Below are positions 5,606 to 6,996 of a DNA stretch of 6,996 nucleotides, piece by piece. A program made the translations under genes and the position numbers. The stretch's first letter is position 1. The number at the start of each line of letters is the position of its first letter. The notes below the pieces were generated by a model. It worked only from the letters and a program-made list of their open reading frames with translations. It was not told the DNA's origin and ran no database searches. Source of the stretch: Piscirickettsiaceae bacterium (lineage in GTDB: Bacteria > Pseudomonadota > Gammaproteobacteria > Nitrosococcales > Methylophagaceae); NCBI GenBank assembly GCA_018646825.1, contig JABGUA010000060.1:1-6996 (forward strand). The letters are read 5' to 3'.

Positions 5606-6823
5606 TCAGCCCGAATAATCTGCATTTTCAAGTAACATAGCCATTCCCTGCCCCACACCGATACACAAAGCACAAATAGCATACCGCTGCCCACTGCGCC
5701 TTAACTGGTGTGCAGCCGACATGATTAAACGTGCTCCACTGGCTCCAAGTGGGTGACCCAGCGCAATAGCTCCACCATTCGGGTTTACTCTTTCATCATT
5801 GTCAGCCAACCCTAAATTGCGGTTAACGGCTAGCACCTGAGCAGCAAACGCTTCATTGATTTCAAAAACAGAAATCTTATCAATCGTTAATCGTGTTTTA
5901 GCCAATAATTTTTGTACTGCAGGTGCAGGACCAAAACCCATAATGCGTGGTTCCACCCCTGCTGTTGTGGTCGTAACAATCTTAACTAGAGGGGTAAGAC
6001 CATACTGCTTAACAGCAACGTTTGAAGCTAGCAGTAAGGCAGCCGCACCATCATTCACCCCCGAAGCATTGCCAGCGGTGACTGTGCCGTCTGCTTTTAC
6101 AATCGGGCGTAAAATGCTTAATTGCTCTAGCTGGGTATTGGAACGAGGATGCTCATCTTGTTCAACAATAGTCGGATCGCCTCGACGTTGTGGCACTGAA
6201 ACCGAAATAATTTCTTCGGCTAGAAAGCCCCGTATCTTTGCTTGTGCTGTGCGTTGCTGACTCTGTAAGGCAAACGCATCCTGATCTTCACGACTGACCT
6301 TAAACTCCATTGCCACATTTTCAGCCGTTTCTGGCATGTTATCGACCCCAAAATTAGCTTTCATCAAGGGATTAATAAAGCGCCAGCCTATTGTTGTATC
6401 TTGGGCTGTCTGGCTCCGTGAAAAAGCAACCCCCGCTTTGCCCATCACAAAGGGAGCGCGAGACATCGATTCAACACCACCTGCAATCATCAGATCCGTC
6501 TCTCCAGATTTAATTGCTCGTGCCGCTATCGCCGTTGCATCAAGACTAGAGCCACACAATCGGTTAACCGTAGTCCCTGTGACCGAAACTGGCAATCCCG
6601 CGAGCAATAACGACATCCTTGCTACATTACGATTATCTTCCCCAGCCTGATTAGCACAACCCATGATCACATCGTCAACTTGTGACCAATCGACCTGTGG
6701 ACTGCGCTCCAGCAGTGCTTTAAGAGGAATTGCACAAAGGTCATCGCTTCTGACACTCGATAAATCGCCAGCGAAGCGCCCAAAGGGAGTTCGAATGGCA
6801 TCGCATATATAAACGTCTTTCAC
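5606..6823 (-). CDS. pcaF: 3-oxoadipyl-CoA thiolase (PcaF/PaaJ-type acetyl-CoA acyltransferase)
   Basis: At 405 residues this is a full-length type II thiolase. Catalytic residues are visible: nucleophile C90 in NRLCGSSLDA (canonical NRLCASGMDA), EINEAFAAQ (321-329), H357 in GGAIALGHPLGASGAR and C387 in ALCIGVGQG. Segments such as CANQAGEDNRNVARM (56-70) and RAPFVMGKA followed by DTTIGWRFINPLMK are hallmarks of the beta-ketoadipyl-CoA thiolase group. Reaction: 3-oxoadipyl-CoA + CoA gives succinyl-CoA + acetyl-CoA, the last step of the beta-ketoadipate and phenylacetate pathways; another 3-ketoacyl-CoA substrate is possible. It starts with GTG, 8 nt after a strong GGGAGG (6832-6837), and this GTG overlaps the permease stop (ATGTGA), so translation is coupled. 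The Rieske gene follows after 4 nt. Base composition is visibly more GC-rich than in the two-component genes. Confidence 0.9.
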   Translation of the reverse strand: MKDVYICDAIRTPFGRFAGDLSSVRSDDLCAIPLKALLERSPQVDWSQVDDVIMGCANQAGEDNRNVARMSLLLAGLPVSVTGTTVNRLCGSSLDATAIAARAIKSGETDLMIAGGVESMSRAPFVMGKAGVAFSRSQTAQDTTIGWRFINPLMKANFGVDNMPETAENVAMEFKVSREDQDAFALQSQQRTAQAKIRGFLAEEIISVSVPQRRGDPTIVEQDEHPRSNTQLEQLSILRPIVKADGTVTAGNASGVNDGAAALLLASNVAVKQYGLTPLVKIVTTTTAGVEPRIMGFGPAPAVQKLLAKTRLTIDKISVFEINEAFAAQVLAVNRNLGLADNDERVNPNGGAIALGHPLGASGARLIMSAAHQLRRSGQRYAICALCIGVGQGMAMLLENADYSG

Positions 6824-6996
6824 ATTAGTTTCCTCCCTACTGGAAACAATTGAATACCATAACGATTAGCCACCAGACCCCATAATCCCTGTGGCGCTTT
6901 CAACATTACCACAACCGCAACTACGCCAAGAAATATCATGTACCAGGCACCAAAGTCAGCAAGAACTTCACGCAAGATAAAAAAGACTAGTGTTCC
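6820..6996 (-). CDS. livM: LivM-type branched-chain amino acid/aromatic acid ABC transporter permease, C-terminal fragment
   Basis: The minus-strand frame entering from the right edge gives the last 58 residues of a protein, ending at TGA (6820-6822). A hydrophobic helix (about 18-32 of the fragment, WYMIFLGVVAVVVML) is followed by KAPQGLWGL, the conserved end of LivM permeases (usually xAPxGLxGLL), with the REVLADFGAWY stretch preceding the last helix. HAAT-family transporters of this type import branched-chain amino acids and, in aromatic-catabolic operons, benzoate-like or other carboxylates. The stop overlaps the thiolase GTG by 4 nt, so the two are one operon. The rest of the gene lies beyond the window edge; substrate unknown. 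Confidence 0.8.
   Translation of the reverse strand, partial: GTLVFFILREVLADFGAWYMIFLGVVAVVVMLKAPQGLWGLVANRYGIQLFPVGRKLM
6832..6837 (-). promoter_or_regulatory. Ribosome binding site supporting the GTG start of the thiolase
   Basis: GGGAGG on the minus strand is 8 nt before the GTG at 6821-6823. The only nearby ATG (6823-6825) is in the permease frame and is followed at once by its TGA stop, so the thiolase must use GTG. Confidence 0.75.

Noticed and set aside
5602..5694. N-terminal extension of the Rieske protein upstream of MSDTD
   Set aside because: It overlaps the conserved thiolase C-terminus in another frame, has no family-like character, and the downstream ATG has the normal operon spacing.
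5856..6260. Plus-strand 134-residue open frame
   Set aside because: Antisense shadow of the thiolase in its GC-richer coding sequence.
6336..6650. Plus-strand 104-residue open frame
   Set aside because: Antisense shadow of the thiolase, including the opposite strand of its active-site Cys90 region.
1..6996. CRISPR array, tRNA/rRNA genes or complete insertion sequence
   Set aside because: No regularly spaced repeats, tRNA-like cloverleaf or transposase coding frame with terminal repeats was seen on either strand.

Overview
The window looks like chromosomal DNA from an AT-rich gammaproteobacterium, probably marine or free-living. The proteins resemble Oceanospirillales/Alteromonadales-type homologues, and the regulators are built on a DctB/DctD-like sigma-54 plan. 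This placement is an inference from protein style; no rRNA or other marker gene is present. All main genes lie on the minus strand except a small phage-like pair at about 4.57-5.07 kb on the plus strand.

Region 1 (1-4567, minus) reads as one regulated module. A sensor histidine kinase (periplasmic all-helical sensor region, HAMP, HisKA, HATPase) is followed after 3 nt by a sigma-54-dependent response regulator (REC, AAA+, Fis-type HTH). A 418-bp spacer follows, then a PhnD-type phosphate/phosphonate-family periplasmic binding protein that runs off the left edge. The spacer holds a nearly perfect sigma-54 -24/-12 promoter (1091-1108) pointing at the binding-protein gene. It also holds an 18-bp imperfect palindrome at a typical enhancer distance (1202-1219) and a near-consensus IHF site between them (1142-1154). 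The simplest reading is that the kinase senses a periplasmic signal, the regulator is phosphorylated and binds the palindrome, and sigma-54 polymerase transcribes the binding protein and whatever transporter genes lie beyond the left edge. The binding protein may also be a co-sensor for the kinase, as TorT is for TorS.

Region 2 (about 4541-5214, plus) is a small island of mobile-element character: a 5'-truncated remnant of a gene commonly found paired with HGGxSTG proteins, overlapping an intact 96-residue HGGxSTG-domain protein. The best promoter candidate for the kinase operon lies inside the remnant, on the opposite strand, so a past rearrangement may have set the present expression of the two-component system.

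Region 3 (5215-6996, minus) is visibly more GC-rich and looks like part of a catabolic operon: the C-terminal end of a LivM-type branched-chain/aromatic-acid ABC permease, a PcaF/PaaJ-type 3-oxoadipyl-CoA thiolase overlapping it by 4 nt, and a small Rieske [2Fe-2S] protein starting 4 nt after the thiolase. The tight packing suggests uptake of an aromatic or related carboxylate coupled to its final thiolytic breakdown to acetyl-CoA and succinyl-CoA. The true substrate cannot be read from this window.
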